14,023 bases of DNA from an uncultured Solobacterium sp. (GTDB lineage Bacteria > Bacillota_I > Bacilli_A > Erysipelotrichales > Erysipelotrichaceae), in the NCBI GenBank assembly GCA_900552125.1, contig URYK01000058.1:1-14023 (forward strand), given 5' to 3'. A model generated the notes under the pieces. It had not been told where the DNA came from and did not search any database. It saw only the letters and a program-made list of their open reading frames with translations. Position numbers and translations under genes: made by a program. Below, piece after piece: positions 1-5,706 of this stretch (positions are counted from its first letter, which is position 1; every line of letters starts with the position of its first letter).

Positions 1-49
1 AAGTGATTTCCATATCACTGGACAGCTGATGTAAAACCATCCGGAATAT

Positions 50-205
50 TCAATTCCCATTTGATGCAAGTGCCTTTGGCTGTTCGATTTCAAGACCTGA
101 CATGAGCCAGTCGAATTGTTGCCAGGTGATAGGTTTTACCTCGGAACTGTTCCTTGGCCAACGGTATCTTCCAGATAAAACATCCAGTCTTTTGTATAAC
201 AGTAC
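50..205 (-). pseudogene. tnpB: IS66 tnpB (Orf2) C-terminal remnant, minus strand
   Basis: Read on the minus strand from 205 to the stop at 50-52, this gives about 51 residues with the hallmarks of the C-terminus of IS66 TnpB: an LLYKRL motif, then RYRWPRNSSE, then QQFDWLMSGLEIEQPK. The full family protein is about 115-120 residues, so the N-terminal half is missing, and an in-frame stop lies directly upstream at 206-208. The orientation implies that a tnpC would follow to the left of position 1. It is a degenerate piece of a third IS66 copy, facing away from the plus-strand remnant that starts 20 bases further on. The family call is secure from the motifs; the exact left boundary of the remnant is not. 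Confidence 0.75.
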
Positions 206-225
206 TTATCTAAGAACTCGAATAA

Positions 226-390
226 GTGCTGCTGTATAAGCGGATTGAAAATGGGAACTTCCGATGGCCTCGTACACAGGAGGAAGCGCTGGAGATCAGC
301 ACAGACCAGTATCGAATGTTGATGCAGGGTCTGGAAATCGTTGCCAGACATCCCATAGAAGAAGTTCCTGATCCTGGATTCTCCTTATGA
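226..390 (+). pseudogene. tnpB: IS66 tnpB (Orf2) C-terminal remnant of element A
   Basis: The plus-strand frame from 226 to the TGA at 388-390 encodes about 54 residues. It begins with VLLYKRIENG and continues with FRWPRTQEEA and YRMLMQGLEI, which match the C-terminal half of IS66 TnpB. An in-frame stop (223-225) sits directly upstream and no start codon precedes it, so this is a 5'-truncated pseudogene. It lies upstream of the tnpC at 684, as tnpB does in intact IS66 elements, so it is the surviving left part of element A. It breaks at the same codon of tnpB as the minus-strand remnant at 50-205. Confidence 0.78.
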
Positions 391-529
391 TTTGTGCAAA
401 ACATAGAAAATAAAATCACTTTCATCCACACCGGGTTACCCAGTGCAATATAAAATTGAAAGTTATTCACATCCTGAAAGTTTTCTGTGAGTTTCTATGA
501 TACTCTGGATTCCAAAACTTTTCAGATTG

Positions 530-594
530 TGGATAACAGTCATAAATATCTGAAATTCTGGCTTTTATCTTCAGGTATTCATGACTGTTATCCA
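530..594. repeat. Long inverted repeat / hairpin in the tnpB-tnpC spacer
   Basis: The arms TGGATAACAGTCAT (530-543) and ATGACTGTTATCCA (581-594) are perfect 14-bp inverted copies. Pairing continues inward with few mismatches (AATATCTGAA against TTCAGGTATT), giving a stem of roughly 25 bp around a short loop. No T-run follows on either strand, so it does not look like an intrinsic terminator. It may be a structural or regulatory element of the IS66 between tnpB and tnpC. Confidence 0.65.
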
Positions 595-651
595 CCGTCA
601 AAGTAACAAAGGTAACAGAATGCAAAAATAGCCAAAAACTGTTGATTCTGC

Positions 652-657
652 TATAAT
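652..657 (+). promoter_or_regulatory. Candidate -10 box for tnpC of element A
   Basis: A consensus TATAAT lies 26 bases upstream of the tnpC ATG. The diverged element B has TATAAT at the matching place (4018-4023, minus strand), in a shared context of the form GCTATAATA followed by ACTTAG. I cannot see a good -35 box at 16-18 bases from it, so the promoter call rests on the -10 match and its conservation between the two copies. Confidence 0.4.
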
Positions 658-683
658 ACCACTTAGGAAAGTGAGGTTTGGTT

Positions 684-2303
684 ATGGCAGTCAATTATAC
701 GGAGGAACAATTAAATAACGTTGATAAGTCGTTTCTTATCCAGCTTCTTTTACAACAGCAGGAACAGTTGAATGCTTTAACAAAGGAGCTTCACGCATCG
801 AATGAAAAAATGCAGCTTCTGATGGAACAGGTGATCCTTGGTAAGCAGAACCGTTTTGGCAGGTCTTCTGAAAAAATGGAAGATACCAGTCAGATCTGTT
901 TTCGAGAAGTAAACGGAACGATTGTCTTTTTCAATGAAGCAGAAGCAGTCTGTGATCTTAATGCGGCAGAGCCTGAGGATCTGGAACTGAAGTCTCCAAA
1001 GCAACCGAAGCGTAAGGGAAAGAAAGAAGCAGATCTTTCCGGGCTTCCGGTCAGACGGATCGACCATTATCTGTCCGCGGAGGAATTGGAAGCGGAATTC
1101 GGTGTCAGGGGTTGGAAACAGTTACCGGATGCCATTTCCAGAAAATATCATTTCGTACCTGCGAAGGTAGAAGTAGAAGAACATCACATCGGTGTGTATG
1201 CCAGCAAAACAGATGAACACATGGTGAAAGCAGACCATCCAAAGACGTTACTGCATGGGAGTCTGGTATCACCATCTCTGGGTGCTGCGATCATCAATGG
1301 AAAATATGTGAACGCAGTTCCTCTCTATCGATTGGAGCAGGAATTCCAGCGTTATGGCCTGCAGATCACAAGGCAGAACATGGCAAACTGGTGCATACAT
1401 TTGGCAGAGGAATATCTATCAATCCTTTATGATTATCTTCATAAAGAATTGTATTTCTACCACGTCATCCAGGCAGATGAAACGCCGGTGCTTGTAAACC
1501 ATGACGGGCGCAAAGCCGGAAGCAAAAGCTGGATGTGGGTATACCGTTCCGGACATTTGTATCAAAAACGGCAGATTGTCCTGTATGAATACCAGCAGAC
1601 GAGAAATGCATCCCATCCACGGGAATTCCTAAAAGGGTACGACGGCATCTGTGTAACAGACGGTTACCAGGTATACCATACTTTAGAAAAAGAGTTGGAA
1701 GAACTGACCATTGCCGGATGTTGGGTGCATTGTCGCCGCAGATTTGATGAAGCCTTGAAGCTGGTCCCGAAATCCTATCAAAAGGAATCTAATGCATTTC
1801 TGCTAATGAAACAGATCCAGGCGATCTATCGGGAAGAAGGGAAACTGAATGATCTTTCTTCTGATGAACGACTTAAGCAGCGGCAAGTGGTTATCAAACC
1901 ACTTGTGGATGCGTTTTTTACATACCTTAAAACCATAAATGTGTCCAAAAAGGATAAATTTGGTGATGCTATCGGCTATGCATTGAATCAGGAAAAATAT
2001 CTCCGGGTATTTCTCACAGACGGAGATGTTCCAATCGATAACAACGCATCCGAAAGGGCAATTCGAGGCTTTTGTATTGGGAAGAAGAATTGGCAGATGA
2101 TCGATACGATCAATGGAGCCAAATCTTCTGCAATCATTTACAGTATTGTGGAAACTGCAAAAGCCAATAATCTGAAGCCTTTTGATTATGTGCAGTATCT
2201 CTTGGAAGAGATTCCGAAACACATGAATGACAGGGATTGTTCCTTTTTGGAAAATCTTCTGCCCTGGTCAGAAAAACTTCCTGTAGAAATTCACAAAGCT
2301 TAA
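684..2303 (+). CDS. tnpC: IS66 family transposase TnpC (element A)
   Basis: This is a full-length DDE transposase of the IS66 family, about 539 residues from the ATG at 684. A TTG at 678 is also in frame, but the ATG aligns with the MAxxYTEEQLN start of the second copy in this window. The N-terminus holds a glutamine/leucine-rich helical stretch (about residues 10-50) followed by a basic NRFGRSSEK motif. The catalytic core shows QADETP near residue 263, TDGYQVYH near 325, and DNNASERAIR with the catalytic Glu near 453. The CWVHCRRRF segment typical of the family is also present. The gene looks intact, but its tnpA and most of its tnpB are missing, so the element is probably not autonomous. 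It is less AT-rich than the cluster to the right. Confidence 0.93.
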   Translation: MAVNYTEEQLNNVDKSFLIQLLLQQQEQLNALTKELHASNEKMQLLMEQVILGKQNRFGRSSEKMEDTSQICFREVNGTIVFFNEAEAVCDLNAAEPEDLELKSPKQPKRKGKKEADLSGLPVRRIDHYLSAEELEAEFGVRGWKQLPDAISRKYHFVPAKVEVEEHHIGVYASKTDEHMVKADHPKTLLHGSLVSPSLGAAIINGKYVNAVPLYRLEQEFQRYGLQITRQNMANWCIHLAEEYLSILYDYLHKELYFYHVIQADETPVLVNHDGRKAGSKSWMWVYRSGHLYQKRQIVLYEYQQTRNASHPREFLKGYDGICVTDGYQVYHTLEKELEELTIAGCWVHCRRRFDEALKLVPKSYQKESNAFLLMKQIQAIYREEGKLNDLSSDERLKQRQVVIKPLVDAFFTYLKTINVSKKDKFGDAIGYALNQEKYLRVFLTDGDVPIDNNASERAIRGFCIGKKNWQMIDTINGAKSSAIIYSIVETAKANNLKPFDYVQYLLEEIPKHMNDRDCSFLENLLPWSEKLPVEIHKA

Positions 2304-2308
2304 ATACT

Positions 2309-2329
2309 GGTGGTTGCAAAGCAGCCACC
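2309..2329. other. Hairpin just after tnpC of element A
   Basis: GGTGGTTGC and GCAGCCACC pair as a 9-bp stem (one G-U) around an AAA loop, starting five bases after the tnpC stop codon. No T-run follows on the plus strand, so it is not a classical terminator. Element B carries a different hairpin in the equivalent place (2371-2388), suggesting that a subterminal hairpin between tnpC and the terminal repeat is a conserved trait. Confidence 0.55.
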
Positions 2330-2335
2330 TAAAAA
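2328..2335. repeat. Left target-site duplication of IS66 element B
   Basis: CCTAAAAA immediately outside the left inverted repeat is repeated exactly at 5150-5157 outside the right one. Eight bases is the duplication length characteristic of IS66. Confidence 0.93.
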
Positions 2336-2356
2336 GTAAACGCACCATAGTGCGTA
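2336..2356. repeat. Terminal inverted repeat of element B (tnpC side)
   Basis: Twenty-one bases beginning GTAAACGCACC match the reverse complement of 5129-5149 without mismatch. The repeat is itself partly self-complementary (CGCAC, CATA loop, GTGCG), so each end could also form a small hairpin. Confidence 0.95.
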
Positions 2357-2370
2357 CTATCAATTGATTA

Positions 2371-2388
2371 GCCACTCATCAGAGTGGC
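2371..2388. other. Perfect 7-bp hairpin after tnpC of element B
   Basis: GCCACTC and GAGTGGC pair perfectly around an ATCA loop, between the tnpC stop and the terminal repeat. On the plus strand it is followed by ATATTTT, which would make only a weak terminator for transcription entering the IS; on the tnpC strand no T-run follows. Confidence 0.5.
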
Positions 2389-2400
2389 ATATTTTATAAG

Positions 2401-3993
2401 TTACTTTCTACATTTCTCTGGCAACTTATCTGACCAAGGAAGCAGATCCTCACAGAAACTTGTATCATGATCTTCCATATGTTTTGGAATCTCTGTGAGT
2501 AAATATTCAAAATAATCGTATGGTTTCAGATTGTTTGCTTTTGCTGTTTCAGCAATACTATAGATGATTGCACTTGCTTCAGCTCCTGCAATGGTATCAA
2601 TCATGACCCAGTTTTTCTTGCCAACACAGAATGGGCGGATTGCCTGTTCTGCGGCATTATTGTCTAGTGGGACATCACCATCTTCAAGAAACACGCGCAA
2701 ATATTTTTCCTGATTCAATGAATACGTGAATCCATTTGCTGTTTTACTCTTTGGCATCACAGACAACAAGTTTTGTTTTGCCCACGCAAAATAAGCATCT
2801 ACCAGAGGCTTCACAGTCAGCTGTCGATGTTTCAAACGTTCCTCAGAACCTAACTCCTTGAGTTTATTATCCTCACGATAAATCGCTTGGATTTGTTTTA
2901 ATGCAAGATATGCAAGTGACATTTTCTGACTCGCCTTCGGCAAAGCCTTTACCGCTTCATCAAAGCGACGTCTCACATGTGCCCAACATCCGGCAATCTT
3001 CAGGTCTTCACGTTCTTCTGCAATCGTGTGGTAAACCTGGTAGCCATCCGTTATACAGACTCCACGAAATTCCTTTAGGAAGGATCTTGGATGGTTTGCA
3101 TTACGAGTAGGTTGATACTCATATAGGACAATCTGCTTATCAAGATACATCATTCCTGTTCGGTAAACCCACATGTAGTGCTTTGTTCCGGTTGTTCGGT
3201 CTTCCTTTGAAACAAGAACCGGAGTTTCATCGGCTTGAAGCACATGATATTCATATAACTTTTCGTGTAGGTAATCATAGAAAATCGACAAGTATCTTTC
3301 TGCACAAAGAATCGTCCAGCGAGCCATATCTGCTCGATCAATGTTCACTCCCATTCGTTGGAATTCTTGTTCTTGACGATAAAGCGGAACTGCATTTATA
3401 TACTTTGCATTCCAAATTCCAGCGAGCAATGATGCTGATACAAGGCTGTTCCTTAATAAGTAAGCTGGATGATCTGCCCTTTTGAAATGGTTATCCTTCT
3501 TTGACTTATAGACTCCCACATGATGTTCCTCGATTTCAACTTTCATTGGTGTAAAACGGTAACGATTATATACTTCATCTTCTAATTGATACCAGCCGTC
3601 TTCTCCGAATTCAGCAATCAATTCATCCTCTGTCATCTTGTGTTCTACAGGGATGACTGGAAGATTCCGGATATCAGCAATACGTTTCCCTTTTGTCTTC
3701 TTTCCACGTTTTTTAACAGGTTCTTCTTCGGATTCATCCAGTGCTGCAACAGCCTCTGCCTCATTGAAAAAGACGATATTCCCATCAACCTCCATGAAAC
3801 AAATCTGGTTATCTACACCTAGTTTCTCAGAAGATTTGCCGAAACGTTTGTTGTTCAATACAGCGACTTGCTCCAACAATAACTGCAACTTCTGATCAAT
3901 ATCCTTCAGTTGTGATTGTTGAACCAAAAACAGTTGAACAAGTGTAGACTTGTCAAAATGATTTAATTGTTCTTCTGTATATTCCATCGCCAT
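2401..3993 (-). CDS. tnpC: IS66 family transposase TnpC (element B)
   Basis: This 530-residue IS66 DDE transposase is clearly homologous to, but diverged from, the copy at 684-2303. The N-terminus has the helical, glutamine-rich segment and NKRFGKSSEK. The catalytic blocks are LQADETP (near residue 252), CITDGYQVYH (near 316) and LDNNAAEQAIR (near 444), followed by the conserved FCVGKKNW. The CWAHVRRRFDEA block lies between the second and third blocks. The start ATG at 3993 is preceded by a purine-rich AAAAGGGGTG ribosome binding site. A candidate -10 TATAAT lies 24 bases upstream at 4018-4023. It is the last gene of the complete element B. Confidence 0.95.
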   Translation of the reverse strand: MAMEYTEEQLNHFDKSTLVQLFLVQQSQLKDIDQKLQLLLEQVAVLNNKRFGKSSEKLGVDNQICFMEVDGNIVFFNEAEAVAALDESEEEPVKKRGKKTKGKRIADIRNLPVIPVEHKMTEDELIAEFGEDGWYQLEDEVYNRYRFTPMKVEIEEHHVGVYKSKKDNHFKRADHPAYLLRNSLVSASLLAGIWNAKYINAVPLYRQEQEFQRMGVNIDRADMARWTILCAERYLSIFYDYLHEKLYEYHVLQADETPVLVSKEDRTTGTKHYMWVYRTGMMYLDKQIVLYEYQPTRNANHPRSFLKEFRGVCITDGYQVYHTIAEEREDLKIAGCWAHVRRRFDEAVKALPKASQKMSLAYLALKQIQAIYREDNKLKELGSEERLKHRQLTVKPLVDAYFAWAKQNLLSVMPKSKTANGFTYSLNQEKYLRVFLEDGDVPLDNNAAEQAIRPFCVGKKNWVMIDTIAGAEASAIIYSIAETAKANNLKPYDYFEYLLTEIPKHMEDHDTSFCEDLLPWSDKLPEKCRK

Positions 3994-4273
3994 AATGACA
4001 CCCCTTTTCTAAGTATTATTATAGCGGATATGGCAGAAAATTGCGAATTTCATCCCCATCTGAATTCGTCATTTTGCCTATGGTTGTAAGCAACCACAAT
4101 AAGATTCTACCCCATTAAAATCAAAGGCTTTTAAAGTGATTCCTATAAAATATAAGCTTGCCAAAGTGCTGTAACACACCGATAATGCCTAATAAATCAC
4201 TTACTGATTATTCAAAATAAAGGGAATGAAGCACTTGATTTATCCTGTAAAATTTCTACCTTTTGCACAAGGA
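3994..4273 (-). other. Non-coding tnpB-tnpC spacer of element B
   Basis: This 280-base spacer matches the gap of element A in position and approximate length. It contains the TATAAT at 4018-4023 (minus strand) and a 6-bp hairpin TGGTTG/CAACCA at 4081-4096. I see no gene here; short plus-strand frames beginning near 4226 and 4263 are antisense to the end of tnpB. Confidence 0.5.
4018..4023 (-). promoter_or_regulatory. Candidate -10 box for tnpC of element B
   Basis: TATAAT on the minus strand, 24 bases before the tnpC ATG, at the same place as the TATAAT of element A. The -35 region is not recognisable. Confidence 0.38.
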
Positions 4274-4636
4274 TTATGTGGTATATTTCGGTATGGAAAT
4301 CTCCTGGACCTTTCTTTTAGGAGAAATGGTCAGTCCTTCCATCAGCCAACGGAATTGTTGTCCTGTAACTTCCTGTACTTCAGATTCATTTCTTGGCCAT
4401 ACAAAACTGCCTTTTTCAAGACGTTTATACAAAAGCAAGAATCCGTCCTTTTCCCAAACTAATCCTTTAATACGATCTGTCTTTCGACCACAGAAAAGGT
4501 AGAGCGTATCTGGAACATAAGGACTTCTTCCTGATTTAGATTCAATAATAGATGCCAGGGAATCCAATCCAAATCTAAGATCTGTATATCCTGTTACGAT
4601 ATAGATTTGTTTAAAACAAGTTGCATCATTCAACAT
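4274..4636 (-). CDS. tnpB: IS66 accessory protein TnpB (Orf2)
   Basis: A 120-residue protein with the full IS66 Orf2 signature: GYTDLRFGLDSLA near residues 16-28, YLFCGRKTDRIKGL near 46-59, DGFLLLYKRLEKG near 64-76, and QQFRWLMEGL near 92-101. The length is normal for the family. IS66 TnpB is needed for transposition together with TnpA and TnpC, but its biochemical role is poorly defined; it is unrelated to the IS605/IS200 TnpB nuclease. It overlaps the end of tnpA by 11 bases, so translation is probably coupled. Unlike the two remnants at 50-390, this copy is complete. Confidence 0.94.
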   Translation of the reverse strand: MLNDATCFKQIYIVTGYTDLRFGLDSLASIIESKSGRSPYVPDTLYLFCGRKTDRIKGLVWEKDGFLLLYKRLEKGSFVWPRNESEVQEVTGQQFRWLMEGLTISPKRKVQEISIPKYTT

Positions 4637-5018
4637 GAACGACAGCCCCCAGTACTTTTTGAATCAGTGAACTGGATGTATTTTCATGAATCCGAATCTT
4701 CATTCCATGAGCATCCACTTCGACAAATGCACCATCATGTTCTGGAATAGCATCTTTTTGAGAACTGTGACTTGAAGATATAACATTCATCGGAATCGGA
4801 ACGATTGCCTGCTCAACAACTTCATTAGAAAGCGAATCCAAACAAGCCTTCCTAACTTGAGCCATACGATAATAATAATTCGATGTTGTAATAGAATGCT
4901 CTTGGCACCATTCACTGACAGTTACACCGATCGGACGATTCTGGCAATCCTGAATCATTTGAGCCCATTCCTGTAATCGGCAATTACGTGCAACTATAGC
5001 TGTTTGAGTTTTCGTAAT
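4626..5018 (-). CDS. tnpA: IS66 accessory protein TnpA (Orf1), probable ATT start
   Basis: This is the IS66 Orf1, a small helix-turn-helix-like protein with the conserved blocks CQNRPIGVTVSEWCQEH and NYYYRMAQVRKACLD. From the first ATG (4958) it would be 110 residues, but the reading frame is open further upstream and encodes TKTQTAIVARNCRLQEWAQ, which resembles the usual N-terminus of this family. No ATG, GTG or TTG occurs in that extension before an in-frame stop. A consensus GGAGGT (5024-5029) sits five bases before an ATT codon at 5016-5018, so I choose ATT as the start, giving 130 residues. The ATG at 4958 remains possible but lacks a comparably placed ribosome binding site. Confidence 0.85.
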   Translation of the reverse strand: MTKTQTAIVARNCRLQEWAQMIQDCQNRPIGVTVSEWCQEHSITTSNYYYRMAQVRKACLDSLSNEVVEQAIVPIPMNVISSSHSSQKDAIPEHDGAFVEVDAHGMKIRIHENTSSSLIQKVLGAVVHVE

Positions 5019-5023
5019 AGACC

Positions 5024-5029
5024 ACCTCC
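5024..5029 (-). promoter_or_regulatory. Ribosome binding site that decides the tnpA start
   Basis: GGAGGT on the minus strand, five bases from the ATT at 5018. It is the strongest Shine-Dalgarno match near tnpA and is the main reason for assigning the non-canonical start. Confidence 0.6.
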
Positions 5030-5078
5030 ATGTTGTCGAAACTTTAGGCTAAATTTTTTAGACTAAACTTTTTTGACA

Positions 5079-5107
5079 AGTATCATTTGTTGAGTCTATT
5101 TTCTCAA
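5079..5107 (-). promoter_or_regulatory. Candidate promoter for the element B tnpABC genes
   Basis: On the minus strand TTGAGA (5102-5107) and GATACT (5079-5084) are separated by 17 bases, about 60 bases upstream of the tnpA start and just inside the terminal repeat. The boxes match consensus at five and four of six positions. An opposing, outward-facing pair (TTGACA 5073-5078, TATTTT 5097-5102) overlaps it. Confidence 0.35.
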
Positions 5108-5128
5108 ATAACTAGAGTGAATTCAATA

Positions 5129-5149
5129 TACGCACTATGGTGCGTTTAC
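5129..5149. repeat. Terminal inverted repeat of element B (tnpA side)
   Basis: Exact reverse complement of 2336-2356 over 21 bases, ending GTGCGTTTAC at the outer edge. The next base breaks the match, so the repeat is exactly 21 bp. Confidence 0.95.
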
Positions 5150-5157
5150 CCTAAAAA
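5150..5157. repeat. Right target-site duplication of IS66 element B
   Basis: CCTAAAAA, identical to 2328-2335. Removing element B and one copy of this octamer rejoins the tail of element A. Confidence 0.93.
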
Positions 5158-5186
5158 TGTCAAGGTACTTGCCATTTTGCGTTTAC
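5158..5186. repeat. Right terminal end of IS66 element A
   Basis: Read inward from 5186 this starts GTAAACGCA, as in element B, then diverges. It is separated from the rest of element A only by the nested insertion. Confidence 0.7.
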
Positions 5187-5194
5187 TTAGTGAC

Positions 5195-5212
5195 GTGCGC
5201 CGCAAGGCGCAC
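5195..5212. other. GC-rich perfect hairpin beside the IS66 end
   Basis: GTGCGCC and GGCGCAC form a perfect 7-bp stem with a GCAA tetraloop, eight bases outside the end of element A. Its composition contrasts with the AT-rich surroundings. No T-run follows on either strand, so alone it is not an intrinsic terminator, though it lies just past the T-run of the L11 terminator and could reinforce it. Confidence 0.55.
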
Positions 5213-5213
5213 C

Positions 5214-5254
5214 AAAAAAATAGATTGCGCTAAATAATTTAGCACAATCTATTT
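5214..5254 (-). terminator. Intrinsic terminator after the L11 gene
   Basis: On the minus strand, 23 bases past the L11 stop, AAATAGATTGTGCTAAA and TTTAGCGCAATCTATTT form a 17-bp stem (one G-U pair) with a 3-base loop, running into an uninterrupted run of T residues. This is a textbook rho-independent terminator and marks the end of the cluster's transcription unit on this side. Confidence 0.9.
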
Positions 5255-5277
5255 AACCTGAACTGAATTTTTTTAGT

Positions 5278-5706
5278 TTATTCTTCTACAACTTTAATGC
5301 CCATACTTTTTGCCGTTCCCTCGACCATAGACATAGCAGCCTCAATAGAAGCTGCTGTTAAATCAGGCATTTTTGTTTCAGCTATACTTCTTAACTGTTC
5401 TTTTGTAATTGTACCCACAACATCTCTTTTAGTGGTTCCCGCACCTTTAGTTATATTAGCTGCCTTTTTCAACAAAGCTGAGGTAGGTGGTGTTTTTAGT
5501 TTTATTGAATAAGTACAATCCTCATAAATGGTCAACTCGACAGGGATGATCATTCCTACTTTATCTTTTGTAAGATCATTATATTCCTTACAAAATGCTG
5601 CTAAATTAATTCCAGTTGGTCCCAGGGAGGTTCCTACCGGAGGTGCAGGAGTTGCTTTTCCTGCATTTAATTTTAATTTTACTATACGTTTAACTTTTTT
5701 TGCCAT
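5278..5706 (-). CDS. Ribosomal protein L11 paralogue, probable thiopeptide immunity protein
   Basis: A complete L11 of 142 residues from the ATG at 5706 (MAKKVKR). An ATG nine bases upstream is in frame, but the AAGGA at 5716-5720 is spaced properly only for 5706. The N-terminal thiopeptide-binding domain (about 1-70) has GKATPAPPVG and the rRNA-binding C-terminal domain has KTPPTSALLKKAA, ETKMPDL and GTAKSMGI. The housekeeping rplK is normally beside rplA, nusG and secE; this copy sits behind a merR gene at the end of a thiopeptide-type cluster. Micrococcin producers are known to use such an extra L11 (TclQ) to protect the ribosome. Here the usual PPVGPALGQ reads PPVGTSLGP, so Pro26, which contacts thiopeptides, is Thr, and residues 27, 30 and 31 also differ. 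The immunity role is inferred from these facts. It overlaps merR by 17 bases. Confidence 0.93.
   Translation of the reverse strand: MAKKVKRIVKLKLNAGKATPAPPVGTSLGPTGINLAAFCKEYNDLTKDKVGMIIPVELTIYEDCTYSIKLKTPPTSALLKKAANITKGAGTTKRDVVGTITKEQLRSIAETKMPDLTAASIEAAMSMVEGTAKSMGIKVVEE

Larger units (their letters stand above)
391..683 (+). other. Non-coding tnpB-tnpC spacer of IS66 element A
   Basis: This 293-base spacer separates the tnpB remnant from tnpC. It carries a long inverted repeat (530-594) and a perfect TATAAT (652-657) 26 bases before the tnpC start. Element B has a spacer of similar length (280 bases, 3994-4273) with a TATAAT at the corresponding place, so the gap appears to be a normal part of this IS subtype rather than a deletion scar. 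I see no convincing gene in it; a minus-strand open frame covering 467-694 has no similarity I recognise. Confidence 0.6.
2336..5149 (-). mobile_element. Complete IS66-family insertion sequence (element B)
   Basis: A 2814-bp element with perfect 21-bp terminal inverted repeats (2336-2356 and 5129-5149, starting GTAAACGCACC). It is flanked by an exact 8-bp direct duplication and carries the three standard IS66 genes in order on the minus strand: tnpA (4626-5018), tnpB (4274-4636) and tnpC (2401-3993). All three read through without frameshifts, so it may still be active. It sits inside the tail of element A, 23 bases past the end of A's tnpC hairpin context, making B the younger insertion. Exact ends and target duplication make this call very secure. 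Confidence 0.96.
226..5186 (+). mobile_element. IS66-family element A, 5'-truncated and interrupted by element B
   Basis: Element A comprises the tnpB remnant (226-390), the spacer, tnpC (684-2303) and its tail (2304-2335), then resumes at 5158-5186 after the inserted element B. Its right terminus reads inward from 5186 as GTAAACGCA, the same first nine bases as the ends of element B, which identifies it as an IS66-type end. The left end, tnpA and the first half of tnpB are absent. The 8 bases beyond the right end (TTAGTGAC, 5187-5194) would be one copy of its target duplication; the partner is not in the window. Confidence 0.75.

Noticed and set aside
136..351. Minus-strand 71-codon frame over the tnpB remnants
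   Set aside because: It runs out of frame with both recognisable TnpB remnants and is an accidental frame across the junction.
467..694. Minus-strand 75-codon frame in the tnpB-tnpC spacer
   Set aside because: It covers the inverted repeat and the tnpC start on the opposite strand, with no ribosome binding site or recognisable protein.
5195..5212. GC-rich hairpin as an intrinsic terminator
   Set aside because: No T-run follows the stem on either strand; the true terminator is the adjacent 17-bp stem at 5218-5254.
5278..5706. L11 as the host's housekeeping rplK
   Set aside because: No rplA, rplJ, nusG or secE lies nearby; it is joined to a merR gene at the end of a thiopeptide-type cluster and has an altered drug-binding loop. 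Strictly, a genome-wide check for a second rplK is still needed.
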